The notes: generated from the sequence alone by a model not told the origin. A stretch of DNA of 33,676 nucleotides from Acidobacteriota bacterium (GCA_022711615.1 JAKLER010000008.1:1-33676); one strand, 5' to 3'; positions 15,364 through 24,169 are shown, counted from the first letter of the stretch. Program-made: numbers and translations.

Positions 15364-16329
15364 GTGGACCAGCCTCGCGCCGCGGGCGCCGCGACGCTTC
15401 GCGTCTCCGTCACCGACCGCTGCAACCTCCGCTGCGCCTACTGCATGCCGGAGGCCGGGGTGCCGCTCGTGCCGCGGGGCGAGATCCCGCGCCTGGCCGA
15501 GCTGGCGGAGGCGGTGCGATGGCTCGCGGCGCGCTTCTCCGTCGACCGCGTGAAGGTGACGGGAGGCGAGCCCCTCGTCCGCGGTGGCCTCCCCGCGTTC
15601 GTCTCGGCCGTCGCCGCGATCCCCGGAATCCGCGAGGTCTCGATGACGACGAACGGGACCCGCCTCGCCGGCCTGGCCCGGGAGCTCGCCGCGGCGGGCC
15701 TGGCACGCGTGAACGTCTCGCTCGACACGCTCGACCCGGAACGCTTCCGGGAGCTGACGCGCGGGGGCCGTGTCGAGGAGGCGCTCGAAGGGGTCGACGC
15801 CGCCCTCGACGCCGGACTGACCCCGCTCAAGCTCAACTCGGTCCTCCGCCGCAGCTCCTTCCGCGACGACGTCCCCGCCCTGCTCTCCCTGGCGTCGGAG
15901 AAGGGAGTCGAGGTCCGCTTCATCGAGCTGATGCAGACCGGGACCGAGGCCGGCTGGGCGATCGCCGAGCGCGTCACCGGAGCCGCCGTCCGGGAATGGC
16001 TCGTCTCCGAAGGCGCTCGCGTGGCGCCCCTGCCGGACCGCCCGAACGCCCCGGCGCGCCGGGCGGCGATCGACTGGAACGGCCGGTCCGTTGCGACCGG
16101 CTGGATCGACCCGGTCAGCCACGCGTTCTGCGGCGACTGTGACCGTCTGCGCCTCGACGCCCGCGGCCGCCTTCGCCGCTGCCTGATGGACGACCACGCC
16201 TTTCCGCTCGTCGACCTGCTCCGCCGGGGCGAGGCCGGTGTCGCGGCGGCCGCCGCGCTCTACGTCGGGGGCAAGCGCCCGCCGGACGAGATGACGATCG
16301 GCTCCGCGATGGCCTCGATCGGCGGCTAG
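15364..16329 (+). CDS. moaA: GTP 3',8-cyclase, molybdenum cofactor biosynthesis
   Basis: 321-aa radical SAM enzyme that, with MoaC, converts GTP to cyclic pyranopterin monophosphate, the first step of molybdopterin synthesis. The SAM cluster motif is CNLRCAYC (Cys20, Cys24, Cys27), then TGGEPLVR. The second cluster is bound by Cys256, Cys259 and Cys273 in AFCGDCDRLRLDARGRLRRC. The chain ends in Gly-Gly, as functional MoaA proteins require. The start is GTG 15364 with GAGGGG five bases upstream; the N-terminus is shorter than in E. coli but complete from the barrel on. No other Mo-cofactor gene is nearby. The stop's last base begins the left 27-bp direct repeat. Confidence 0.95.
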   Translation: MDQPRAAGAATLRVSVTDRCNLRCAYCMPEAGVPLVPRGEIPRLAELAEAVRWLAARFSVDRVKVTGGEPLVRGGLPAFVSAVAAIPGIREVSMTTNGTRLAGLARELAAAGLARVNVSLDTLDPERFRELTRGGRVEEALEGVDAALDAGLTPLKLNSVLRRSSFRDDVPALLSLASEKGVEVRFIELMQTGTEAGWAIAERVTGAAVREWLVSEGARVAPLPDRPNAPARRAAIDWNGRSVATGWIDPVSHAFCGDCDRLRLDARGRLRRCLMDDHAFPLVDLLRRGEAGVAAAAALYVGGKRPPDEMTIGSAMASIGG

Positions 16330-16355
16330 CCGGACCGCGCCTCAGCCCGCGGCCG
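16329..16355. repeat. 27-bp direct repeat, left copy
   Basis: Identical over all 27 bases to 21667-21693, in the same orientation and 5338 bases apart. It begins on the last base of the moaA stop codon. The two copies bracket the giant surface-protein gene with its promoter and terminator. Flanking bases do not match on either side. Confidence 0.9.
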
Positions 16356-16402
16356 TGCGCCCCGACGAAGATCTGCGAGGAGCCGGCGCCCGACCGAGAC
16401 CA

Positions 16403-16417
16403 GCCGGCGACGCCGGC
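16403..16417. terminator. Short hairpin after moaA
   Basis: GCCGGC-GAC-GCCGGC, 74 bases after the moaA stop. The short stem without a T tract is weak evidence for termination before the next promoter. Confidence 0.25.
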
Positions 16418-16455
16418 ACGCGTCGAGGACGTGACACTTCGCACAATTTGCGTCG

Positions 16456-16483
16456 TTGACACTGACCCCTCCTCAAATAGACT
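16456..16483 (+). promoter_or_regulatory. Candidate promoter of the giant surface-protein gene
   Basis: Perfect TTGACA (16456-16461), 16-base spacer, TAGACT (16478-16483). The surrounding 60 bases are clearly less GC-rich than the rest. A start near 16490 would give a leader of about 75 bases to the ATG at 16566. Confidence 0.58.
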
Positions 16484-16565
16484 CGGTCTCAAAACCACTA
16501 AGTCCGAATCGACCTGCCGGGACGACCGGGAGATCGAGACTCCTTGTGCGGGAGGCACGCAACTC

Positions 16566-19500
16566 ATGACGCACCTGAGCCGATCAACCGTCGTTCCGGG
16601 AGCCTGCACGACCAGGGGCCAGAGCCTGCGCCGTCGCCTGGCAGTCGCCCTCTCCGTCGTCGGCGCCGCGATCGCTGCGGCGACTCCCGTCGAGGCGGGC
16701 GACTCCACCATCACCGCGCCGCGAATCGTCTACACGGGCGTCAGCCAGACGGTCGAGTTCGCGGGCACCGACGCGATCTCGAACGAGAGCCGTGTGCTCA
16801 CGATGGACGCGTCGATCTCCGGCTCCTGCAATCCGACGGCGGGAAACGGCTGGTCGATCTCGCTCTGCGGCCGGGTGCAGATCAGCCTGACGGACGGCAC
16901 CGGCGGCTCCCTCTACATGGCGGGCACGACCCAGGTCCAGTCCTCTCCCGCCGTCTACCAGACCGCCTCGGGCGCGATCGTCGAGAACCCGACCGACCCC
17001 GCCGTCTGGGGTGGCCCGGTCCTGACCATCTACATGAACGGCACGCTCGACCAGCTGAACGGAGCGCTCGCCGACCTCGAGTACATCCCGGCGCCGGACT
17101 ACGAGGACGGGACCTGGGACGAGCAGACGCCGCCGGGCTCCGGCACGCCGAACATCGACATCCTCGTCAACGACGGCTCCGTCAGCTCGACGAACGCCAC
17201 GACGGAGATCGTCCTGCGCGTCGAGGGGCCCAACGGAGGCCCGACGGTGGCCGGGCCGGTTTCGGCGCTCACGGCGGCCGCCGGTGCGGAGAACAAGTTC
17301 CCGCCGAGCACGTCGGACCCGGCCGTCTTCTCGGTCGTCGATCCCGAGCTCTGCCTCAGAAGCCCGAACAACCGGTGCGACGGCGCCTACGACGCCGCCC
17401 CCGCTCCACTCATTCCCGAGCCCCACGACGCGATGCTCCTCGTTGCGTGGCTCCCTCAGGCGGGTTGCGGCCAGTTCGCCTTGCGGAGCGTCTCCGGCTT
17501 CACAAACCTCGGCGGGGCCGCGTTCCCGTCGGTCAACTCCATTCTGACGAGTCCGGCCGGCCTCGACCTCGAGCAGCCCGCCGCCGACGCCATTCTCGCC
17601 ACCCTCGGATTGGCGGGCACCATCGACCTCTCCGGGCAGTCGAGCGGCAACAACCTCACGACGGTCTTCGCGGGGACCGCGGGGAGCATCGCGGACGTCC
17701 GATACGCACTCTCGCAGCTGACCTACATGGCTCCCGCTGCCGAGACGAGCTGCACGCTGAACATCGCGTTCGCCGACCTCGGCAACAACGGCATGCCAGA
17801 GGAGTGGGTCCCGCCGAACCCACCCGTCGGCGAGTACGAGATCCCGAACGCCCTCGCCTCGGCGATCTCCGTGACATTCAACGTCGTCGACACCCACCCC
17901 GACGTGACGATCGACCAGATCCTTCCGTCCCAGGCGGGCGACCCGGCCGGACCCAGCAAGCCGTCGGGCTTCAAGATCACGTTCGGCGAGCCGATCGACC
18001 CCGCGAGCTTCGACACGAACGACCTCAGCCTCGCGACGAGCAGCGCGAGCGGAGCGGCTTTCGGAGCGCTCGTCCCCGTGACGTCGGGACTCGTCTACAC
18101 GGTCCCGGTCACCGCCACCGGTGACGGCACGCTCACGCTGACGATGGCCGCGGGCGGCGCCTGCGCCGCCGGGCACTTCAGCGGCAGCTCGTGCGACGCC
18201 GGCTACGACTCGGAAGCGCCCGTCTACTCCGACAACGAGATCGCGTGGGACCAGACGGCACCGACGGCCACGATCGTCCCCGAGGCCGGGCAGCCCGATC
18301 CGACGAGCGCGTCGCCTGTCTACTTCACGCTCGACGTGAGCGACACGGTCTCCACTGCGCCGCTCGACGTCGTCGGGAGCGAGATCGGCCTCTCCGGGAC
18401 GGCGAATCCTACGACGGCGGTCGTCAGCTGGCCCGACATCACGAAGCCCAAGCAGTTCCGCGTCGCCGTCTCGGGGATGAGCGGGCCGGGGACGGTCGCC
18501 GCGAAGCTCCTCGCCGGCGCCTTCCTCGACCAGGCCCTCAACCCGAACACGGCCTCGGCCGACGCGGTGATCAACTACGACAACGTGAAGCCGACCGTCG
18601 CGGTGGCGCCCGCCGCGGGGCAGGCGGACCCCACGTCCGACCCGCAGATCCAGTTCACGGTCACGTTCTCCGAGAACGTGACGGGATTCACCGACTCCGC
18701 CTCCGATCTCGTCCTCGGGGGCTCGGCCCTGCCGACTTCGGCGAGCATCACCGGCGGACCAGCGATCTACACCATCACCGTCACGGGCATGTCCGTCACG
18801 GGCTCCGTGACCCTGAGTGTCCCCGCCGGGGCCGCGCAGGACGCGGCGCTTCTCGACAACGTGGCCGCCCCCGCAGCCGCGACCGTCCAGTGGGAGCTCC
18901 CGCCGCCCGCCACCCAGGTCGCGTTCGTCCAGCAGCCCACGAACGCGACCTCCGGCGCGGCGATCACCCCCGCGGTGACGGTCCAGCTCCGGGACGCCGC
19001 CGCCAACCCCGTGGCCGTCGCCGGAACGACGATCACTCTCGCCCTCGCGTCCGGCACCGGCGTCCTCTCGGGCACGACCAGCCAGGTCACGAACGCCTCG
19101 GGCCTCGCCACCTTCAGCGACCTCTCGATCGACCTCGCCGGCGCCAAGCAGCTCACCGCTGCCAGCGCGGGGCTGACCTCCGCCATCTCCGGCGCCTTCA
19201 CGATCACCGCCGGGTCCGCCACCCAGCTCGCCTACGTCCAGCCGCCGACCCCTGCGGCGCCCGGGGCGACGATCTCCCCCGCGGTGACGGTACAGCTGCA
19301 GGACGCATCCGCGAACCCCGTCGCCGTCGCCGGGACCACGATCACGATCAGCCTCACGAGCGGCACCGGCACGCTCTCGGGCACCATGAGCCGGCTCACG
19401 GACGCCGCGGGCCTCGCGACCTTCAACGACCTCTCGATCGACACGGCCGGCTCCAAGCAGCTCACGGCCACCAGCGCCGGCCTCACCTCCGCCGTCTCCA

Positions 19501-21488
19501 GCGCCTTCTCGATCACGTCGGCGACCGCCACGCAGGTCGCCTTCGTCCAGCAGCCGACGGATGCGCTCTCCGCCGCCACGATCGCCCCCGCGGTGACCGT
19601 GCAGCTGCGGGATTCCGCCGCGAGCCCCGTCGCCCTCGCGGGTGTGACGATCACCCTCACGCTGACGAGCGGCACCGGCGTCCTCTCGGGTACGACGAGC
19701 CAGGTCACGAACGCCTCGGGCCTCGCCACGTTCGGCGACCTCTCGATCGACCTGGCCGGGGCCAAGCAGATCACCGCCGCAAGCTCCGGCCTCACCTCCG
19801 CCGTCTCCAGCACCTTCACGGTCACGGCCGGCCCGGCGTCCCAGCTCGCCTACGTCCAGCCGCCGTCACCCGCGGCTCCCGGCGCGACGATCACCCCCGC
19901 GGTGACCGTGCAGCTGCGCGACGCCGCCGCCAACCCCGTCGCCGTCGCCGGGACGACGATCACGATCAGCCTCACGAGCGGCACCGGCGTCCTCTCGGGC
20001 ACCACGAGCCAGCTCACGAACGCCATGGGCCTCGCGACCTTCAGCGACCTTTCGATCGACACGGCCGGCCCGAAGCAGCTCACCGCCGCGAGCGCCGGCC
20101 TCACCTCCGCCGTCTCGAGCGCCTTCTCGATCACTTCGGCGACCGCCACCCAGGTCGCCTTCGCGCAGCAGCCGACGGATGCCCTCGCTGCCGCCACGAT
20201 CGCCCCCGCTGTGACCGTGCAGCTGCGCGACGCCGCCGCGAACCCCGTCGCCGTCGCCGGGACCACGATCACGCTCGCGCTGACGAGTGGCACGGGCACC
20301 CTTTCGGGTACGACGAGCCAGGTCACGAACGCCTCGGGCCTCGCCACCTTCATCGACCTCTCGGTCGACCTCGCCGGCGCCAAGCAGCTCACCGCCGCGA
20401 GCGCCGGCCTCACCTCCGCCGTCTCCGGCGCCTTCACGATCACGGCCGGTCCGGCCAGCCAGCTCACCTACGTCCAGCAGCCGACACCCGCCGCACCCGG
20501 AATGACGATCACCCCCGCCGTGACGGTGCAGCTACGCGACGCGGCGACGAATCCCGTCGCCGTCGCGGGAACGACGATCACCCTCAGCCTCACGAGCGGC
20601 ACCGGCGTCCTCTCGGGCACCACGAGCCAGCTCACGAGCGCCGCGGGCCTCGCGACCTTCAGCGACCTTTCGATCGACACGGCCGGCCCGAAGCAGCTCA
20701 CCGCCGCCAGCGTCGGCCTGACCTCCGCCGTCTCCAGCTCCTTCTCCATCACGTCGGCGACCGCCACCCAGGTCGCCTTCGTCCAGCAGCCGACGGATGC
20801 GCTCGGCGCGGCCACGATCGCCCCCGCGGTGACCGTGCAGCTGCGGGATGCCGCCGCCAACCCCGTCGCCATCGCGGGGGTGACGATCACCCTCGCGCTC
20901 TCGAGCGGAACCGGCGTCCTCTCGGGCACGACGAGCCAGGTCACGAACGCCTCGGGCCTCGCCTCCTTTGCCGACCTCTCGATCGACCTCGCGGGCGGCA
21001 AGCAGCTCACCGCCGCCTCCGCCGGCCTGGCCTCCGCCATTTCCGGCGCCTTCACGATCACGCCCGGTCCGGCCGCCGCGATCGCGGTGACCGCCGGATC
21101 GCTTCAGAGCGCTCCGGCCTCCGGGGCCTTCCCGGCACCGCTCGTGGTGACAGTGACCGATGCCGGCGGCAACCCCGTGAGCGGAGTGACCGTCACGTTC
21201 CTCGCTCCGTCTTCCGGGCCGAGCGCCCTCCTGAGCAACGGCGGGGTCGCCACGACGAACGCGGCCGGGCAGGCCTCGGTCACGGCGATGGCGAACGGCA
21301 TCCCGGGCGGGCCGTACTTCGTGACGGCCAGCGTGGGCGCGCCGCCGGCGGCCCAGTTCGCCCTGACGAACCTCTCGGCGGACGCGATCGCGAACGTCCC
21401 CGTGCTCGGCGGTGTCGGCATCGGCGTCTTCGCGCTCCTGCTCGCCGCCGTCGGCGCCCTGGCGTCGAGAGGCGCGTTCAAGGTCTGA
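16566..21488 (+). CDS. Giant secreted Ig-like repeat protein with C-terminal membrane anchor
   Basis: 1640-aa surface or secreted protein. The ATG at 16566 (GGGAGG ten bases upstream) gives a signal peptide SLRRRLAVALSVVGAAIAAA with cleavage near VEA/GDS; an earlier GTG at 16431 lies above the promoter. Residues about 45-230 are cadherin-like (LNGALADLEYIPAPDYEDG), about 480-780 hold Ig-like domains with SVTLSVPAGAAQDAALL type strands, and 782-1502 are seven 103-residue Ig-like repeats. A Big_1-like domain follows (about 1503-1605), then PVLGGVGIGVFALLLAAVGA and a basic tail SRGAFK, like a PEP/IPTL-CTERM sorting signal without the exact motif. Few cysteines and much Thr/Ser/Ala fit an extracellular stalk or adhesin. 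Ligand unknown. Confidence 0.85.
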   Translation: MTHLSRSTVVPGACTTRGQSLRRRLAVALSVVGAAIAAATPVEAGDSTITAPRIVYTGVSQTVEFAGTDAISNESRVLTMDASISGSCNPTAGNGWSISLCGRVQISLTDGTGGSLYMAGTTQVQSSPAVYQTASGAIVENPTDPAVWGGPVLTIYMNGTLDQLNGALADLEYIPAPDYEDGTWDEQTPPGSGTPNIDILVNDGSVSSTNATTEIVLRVEGPNGGPTVAGPVSALTAAAGAENKFPPSTSDPAVFSVVDPELCLRSPNNRCDGAYDAAPAPLIPEPHDAMLLVAWLPQAGCGQFALRSVSGFTNLGGAAFPSVNSILTSPAGLDLEQPAADAILATLGLAGTIDLSGQSSGNNLTTVFAGTAGSIADVRYALSQLTYMAPAAETSCTLNIAFADLGNNGMPEEWVPPNPPVGEYEIPNALASAISVTFNVVDTHPDVTIDQILPSQAGDPAGPSKPSGFKITFGEPIDPASFDTNDLSLATSSASGAAFGALVPVTSGLVYTVPVTATGDGTLTLTMAAGGACAAGHFSGSSCDAGYDSEAPVYSDNEIAWDQTAPTATIVPEAGQPDPTSASPVYFTLDVSDTVSTAPLDVVGSEIGLSGTANPTTAVVSWPDITKPKQFRVAVSGMSGPGTVAAKLLAGAFLDQALNPNTASADAVINYDNVKPTVAVAPAAGQADPTSDPQIQFTVTFSENVTGFTDSASDLVLGGSALPTSASITGGPAIYTITVTGMSVTGSVTLSVPAGAAQDAALLDNVAAPAAATVQWELPPPATQVAFVQQPTNATSGAAITPAVTVQLRDAAANPVAVAGTTITLALASGTGVLSGTTSQVTNASGLATFSDLSIDLAGAKQLTAASAGLTSAISGAFTITAGSATQLAYVQPPTPAAPGATISPAVTVQLQDASANPVAVAGTTITISLTSGTGTLSGTMSRLTDAAGLATFNDLSIDTAGSKQLTATSAGLTSAVSSAFSITSATATQVAFVQQPTDALSAATIAPAVTVQLRDSAASPVALAGVTITLTLTSGTGVLSGTTSQVTNASGLATFGDLSIDLAGAKQITAASSGLTSAVSSTFTVTAGPASQLAYVQPPSPAAPGATITPAVTVQLRDAAANPVAVAGTTITISLTSGTGVLSGTTSQLTNAMGLATFSDLSIDTAGPKQLTAASAGLTSAVSSAFSITSATATQVAFAQQPTDALAAATIAPAVTVQLRDAAANPVAVAGTTITLALTSGTGTLSGTTSQVTNASGLATFIDLSVDLAGAKQLTAASAGLTSAVSGAFTITAGPASQLTYVQQPTPAAPGMTITPAVTVQLRDAATNPVAVAGTTITLSLTSGTGVLSGTTSQLTSAAGLATFSDLSIDTAGPKQLTAASVGLTSAVSSSFSITSATATQVAFVQQPTDALGAATIAPAVTVQLRDAAANPVAIAGVTITLALSSGTGVLSGTTSQVTNASGLASFADLSIDLAGGKQLTAASAGLASAISGAFTITPGPAAAIAVTAGSLQSAPASGAFPAPLVVTVTDAGGNPVSGVTVTFLAPSSGPSALLSNGGVATTNAAGQASVTAMANGIPGGPYFVTASVGAPPAAQFALTNLSADAIANVPVLGGVGIGVFALLLAAVGALASRGAFKV
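18909..21071 (+). repeat. Seven tandem 309-bp coding repeats in an ABABABA order
   Basis: Units start at 18909, 19218, 19527, 19836, 20145, 20454 and 20763, each exactly 309 bp (103 codons) with no insertion or deletion. Odd units read TQVAF.QQPT, VTNASGLA and DLAG.KQ; even units read QLxYVQ, PAAPG and DTAG.KQ. The true period is therefore a 618-bp pair. A degenerate Ig-like domain continues after 21071. Confidence 0.95.
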
Positions 21489-21507
21489 TCGCGGACGGAG
21501 GCGTCTG

Positions 21508-21535
21508 AGGGAACCGGGCTCGCCCGGTTCCCTCC
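21508..21535 (+). terminator. Strong terminator hairpin of the surface-protein gene
   Basis: GAGGGAACCGGG, loop CTCG, CCCGGTTCCCTC: twelve perfect pairs starting 20 bases after the stop. There is no T tract, but the stem is the best in the window and lies in the right place. Confidence 0.8.
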
Positions 21536-21633
21536 GCGCCTTCGGGGTGCGGCGACCTCGTCCACCGATCGCGCCCCCGGCGTCACGGCGAATGGGCGGC
21601 TCCCGCCGCGGGAACGCTTCCTGCGCCGCATTC

Positions 21634-21655
21634 GACCCCGAGCGCATCCGGGGTC
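21634..21655. terminator. Second hairpin, probably terminating the minus-strand unit
   Basis: GACCCCG, eight-base loop, CGGGGTC. It lies 25 bases past the stop of the minus-strand Mpv17-like gene and inside the region bracketed by the 27-bp repeats. Confidence 0.5.
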
Positions 21656-21666
21656 CTTCCGAGCGG

Positions 21667-21693
21667 GCCGGACCGCGCCTCAGCCCGCGGCCG
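21667..21693. repeat. 27-bp direct repeat, right copy
   Basis: Exact copy of 16329-16355. It contains the stop and last codons of the minus-strand Mpv17-like gene, so this copy is part of a gene while the left copy is not. Confidence 0.9.
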
Positions 21694-22351
21694 CGCGGCG
21701 CTTCGCGAACGCGAGGATCGCGCCGAGCGCGAGCGAGAGGAACGCCGCGAAGAGGACGCGCAGCTCCGGCGGCAGCAGGAACGTCACGGTGTGCGCGGGA
21801 ATCCAGAAGAACGGGATCGTCTTCAGGAGGACGAAGCCGAGGAAGCCCCTCCAGTCGATCGCCGAGGCCACCGCGCCGATCCCGACCGACGGCACCCGCG
21901 CGAGCGCCCCGCCCGCGAGGTCGAGCCAGGTGTCCGTGAGGCGATGGACGAGCATCAGCGCGACGCCCCAGCTCAGGTTCATGACGGCGCTGGTCCAGAA
22001 CGCGGTCGCGACCTTCGCCCCCGAAGCGCCCGGGAGCGACGGCAGGAGCCCGGACTTCATCGCCGCCGGGACCCCCGCGGCGTAGACCGGGAAGAGGAGC
22101 GCGAGCGCCGCGCCGAGGAGCCCCCAGACGACCGCCCGCCAGGCCGGCCCGGCAGGGAGCTTCCACGCGCCCGCCACGACCCGGATCGCGAGGAGCTCTC
22201 CCAGGCTCGCCAGGATCGCGAACTTCAGGAAGCCCATCGCGTACGGGTGCGCACGCGTCGTCTCCACGATCCACTCCTGCGACGACGGGACGACGAGGAG
22301 GAGGACGACCGAGGCGAGCGTGCCGCAGAAGGCGAAGCTGCCCCGGCTCAT
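21680..22351 (-). CDS. Mpv17/PMP22-like integral membrane protein
   Basis: 223-aa polytopic membrane protein with about five helices. The C-terminal part (TIPFFWIPAHTVTFLLPPEL, then RVLFAAFLSLALGAILAF) resembles the conserved end of Mpv17/PMP22 proteins (W-x-P...NF.LVP...RV). That family makes membrane channels in eukaryotic organelles; bacterial members have no settled role. The start is ATG 22351, overlapping the symporter stop as ATGA, so it is the last gene of a coupled CrcB-DUF190-symporter-Mpv17 chain. Its last codons lie inside the right 27-bp repeat. The family call is tentative. Confidence 0.7.
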   Translation of the reverse strand: MSRGSFAFCGTLASVVLLLVVPSSQEWIVETTRAHPYAMGFLKFAILASLGELLAIRVVAGAWKLPAGPAWRAVVWGLLGAALALLFPVYAAGVPAAMKSGLLPSLPGASGAKVATAFWTSAVMNLSWGVALMLVHRLTDTWLDLAGGALARVPSVGIGAVASAIDWRGFLGFVLLKTIPFFWIPAHTVTFLLPPELRVLFAAFLSLALGAILAFAKRRAAAG

Positions 22352-23829
22352 GCGCCGGCCTTTCCTTCGGCCGGGGCCGCCGGCCGGAGCCGGTCGACGG
22401 CCGCCGCCACGAGGACGGTCGTCAGGCTCCCCGCGAGCGTGTAGAGCGGCCACGCGAGGGGCGTCCCGAAGACGACGAAGACCATGACGCCGACCCCCGA
22501 CAGGAACCCGGCGGTCCCCGCGCGGCGGCTCGTCCCGCCCCGCAGCGCGAGGAGGAAGAGGCCGAGGAATCCGCCGTAGGTGAACGAGGCGATCGACAGC
22601 GCGAGCTCCACGACGGCCTGACCCGTCCCGATGAAGACGAGCGCCGCCCCCGTCAGGAGGACGGCCCAGCCGAAGCTGACGCGGCGGGAGAGGCGGAGCT
22701 TCTCCTCCTCGCTCGCGAGGCGGCCCCTCTTCGTCGAGGCCCAGAGGTCGAAGACGGTGGCGCTCGAGATCGAGCTGATCGAGCCCGACACCGTCGACAT
22801 CGCCGCGGCGAGGAGCCCCGCGATGATGAGGCCCGAGAGCCCCGACGGGACCTGCTCGACGATGAACTTCGGGAAGACGGCGTCGCCCTTCAGCGGCAGG
22901 TCGCCGTAGAAGAGGAAGAGGAGCGTCCCGACGGCGAGGAAGAGCGCGAACTGGAGGATGACGACGACGCCGCTCGCGACGAGCGCCCGGCGGCCGTCGC
23001 GGAGGCTCTCCGTCGCGAAGAGGCGCTGGACGATGATGTAGTCGGTGCCGTGCGAGGCCATGGAGAGGACGGCCCCGCCCAGGATCGCGGTCAGGACGTG
23101 GTACGGCGAGGTGAGGAACGAGCCGTCGGTCTGGAAGATCGTCAGCTTTCCCGCCGCGGCCGCCTCGGCGAGCCGGGCGCCGAGCGCCGGGACTTTCGGG
23201 ACGAGGACCGCGAGGGCGACGAAGCCGCCGACGACGTAGACGCCGAGCTGGATCACGTCGGTCCAGATGACGGCGCGGACGCCTCCGACCTGGACGTAGA
23301 TCACCGTCACGGCCGCCGTCAGGAGGATCGCCCCGACGTAGAGCGTCGGGTCGCCGACCCCGGAGAAGAGGTTGTAGCCGCGGAAGATGACGACGAGCGG
23401 GATCGCCGTGGCGTAGAGCCTCACGCCGTCGGCGAAGATCCGGGTCAGGATGAACGTCCCCGACGCGAGGCGCCTCACGCCCGTTCCGAACGACCGCTCG
23501 AGGAGCGCGTACGAGGTCGTCAGCTCCCCCTCGAAGTAGCGCGGCAGGAGGACCCAGGCGACCGCGATCCGGCCGAGGAGGTAGCCGAAGGAGAGCTCGA
23601 GGAAGCCCCACGCCCCCTTCCAGGCCATTCCCGGCACGGAGATGAACGTGAGGGCGGAGGTCTCGGTCGCGACGATCGAGGCGGTGACCGCTCCCCAGCC
23701 GATCTTCTTCTCGGAGAGGAAGTAGTCCTTCGCGGAGGCCTGCCGCCCTCCCTTCGCCAGGCCGAACGCGGCGATGCCCCCCATGTAGAGGAGGACGACG
23801 ACCCAGTCGAGCGACGAGAAGCCGCTCAC
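22348..23829 (-). CDS. Sodium:solute symporter (SSS family)
   Basis: 493-aa, roughly 13-helix Na+-coupled importer with the LeuT fold. Typical features are the N-terminal helix LDWVVVLLYMGGIAAFGLAK, the SSS segment ASIVATETSALTFISVPG and GLLAAAMSTVSGSISSISSA in the eighth helix, which carries Na+-binding serines. The GTG at 23829 overlaps the DUF190 stop (GTGA); the frame remains open upstream only as a shadow. Family members carry sugars, proline, vitamins or carboxylates; the substrate here cannot be read from the sequence. The neighbouring Na+ pump genes could supply its driving force. Confidence 0.92.
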   Translation of the reverse strand: MSGFSSLDWVVVLLYMGGIAAFGLAKGGRQASAKDYFLSEKKIGWGAVTASIVATETSALTFISVPGMAWKGAWGFLELSFGYLLGRIAVAWVLLPRYFEGELTTSYALLERSFGTGVRRLASGTFILTRIFADGVRLYATAIPLVVIFRGYNLFSGVGDPTLYVGAILLTAAVTVIYVQVGGVRAVIWTDVIQLGVYVVGGFVALAVLVPKVPALGARLAEAAAAGKLTIFQTDGSFLTSPYHVLTAILGGAVLSMASHGTDYIIVQRLFATESLRDGRRALVASGVVVILQFALFLAVGTLLFLFYGDLPLKGDAVFPKFIVEQVPSGLSGLIIAGLLAAAMSTVSGSISSISSATVFDLWASTKRGRLASEEEKLRLSRRVSFGWAVLLTGAALVFIGTGQAVVELALSIASFTYGGFLGLFLLALRGGTSRRAGTAGFLSGVGVMVFVVFGTPLAWPLYTLAGSLTTVLVAAAVDRLRPAAPAEGKAGA

Positions 23830-24167
23830 CTCGCCTTCCCGCCCCGGTAGAACCTCACGAACGCCTTCTCCATCGTCGCGAGCCCCTCGGGGACGTGCCC
23901 CTCGATCTCCTCGAGGAACGCCTCCAGCTTCTCGCGCGCGTCGACGATCTCGACGACGACGGGGAGGTCCTCGGACAGCCGCTCGATCTTGAACGTGTGG
24001 AGGCGGCTGTGCGCCCCGAAGCCCATCACGCCCCGGAGGACCGTCGCCCCCGCCAGGCCCTTCTCCCGTGCCTTCAGGACGAGCCACTCGTAGAGGAGCT
24101 TCCCCTCGTGGCGATCGCTCTCGCCGACGAAGACCCGGAGGAGGGCGCCGTCTTCGGGAAGGGTCAT
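23826..24167 (-). CDS. DUF190 (PII-like) protein
   Basis: 113-aa cytoplasmic protein of the DUF190 family, which has a PII-like ferredoxin fold. It contains LLRVFVGESDRHEGKLLYEW and VLRGVMGFGAHSRLHTFKIE, both typical. ATG 24167 was chosen because GGAGG stands five bases upstream; a GTG at 24173 would sit inside that site. The ribosome site overlaps the crcB stop. DUF190 genes very often accompany crcB and are thought to sense or modulate fluoride export, though this is not proven. Confidence 0.9.
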   Translation of the reverse strand: MTLPEDGALLRVFVGESDRHEGKLLYEWLVLKAREKGLAGATVLRGVMGFGAHSRLHTFKIERLSEDLPVVVEIVDAREKLEAFLEEIEGHVPEGLATMEKAFVRFYRGGKAR

Positions 24168-24169
24168 CG

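Noticed and set aside
16584-18176. Minus-strand frame of 530 codons opposite the surface-protein gene.
   Set aside because: Antisense shadow: Arg/Asp/Val-rich, no start signals, no motifs.
18909-21071. CRISPR or non-coding tandem array.
   Set aside because: The repeats are 309 bp, contiguous, in frame and encode Ig-like domains; there are no spacers.
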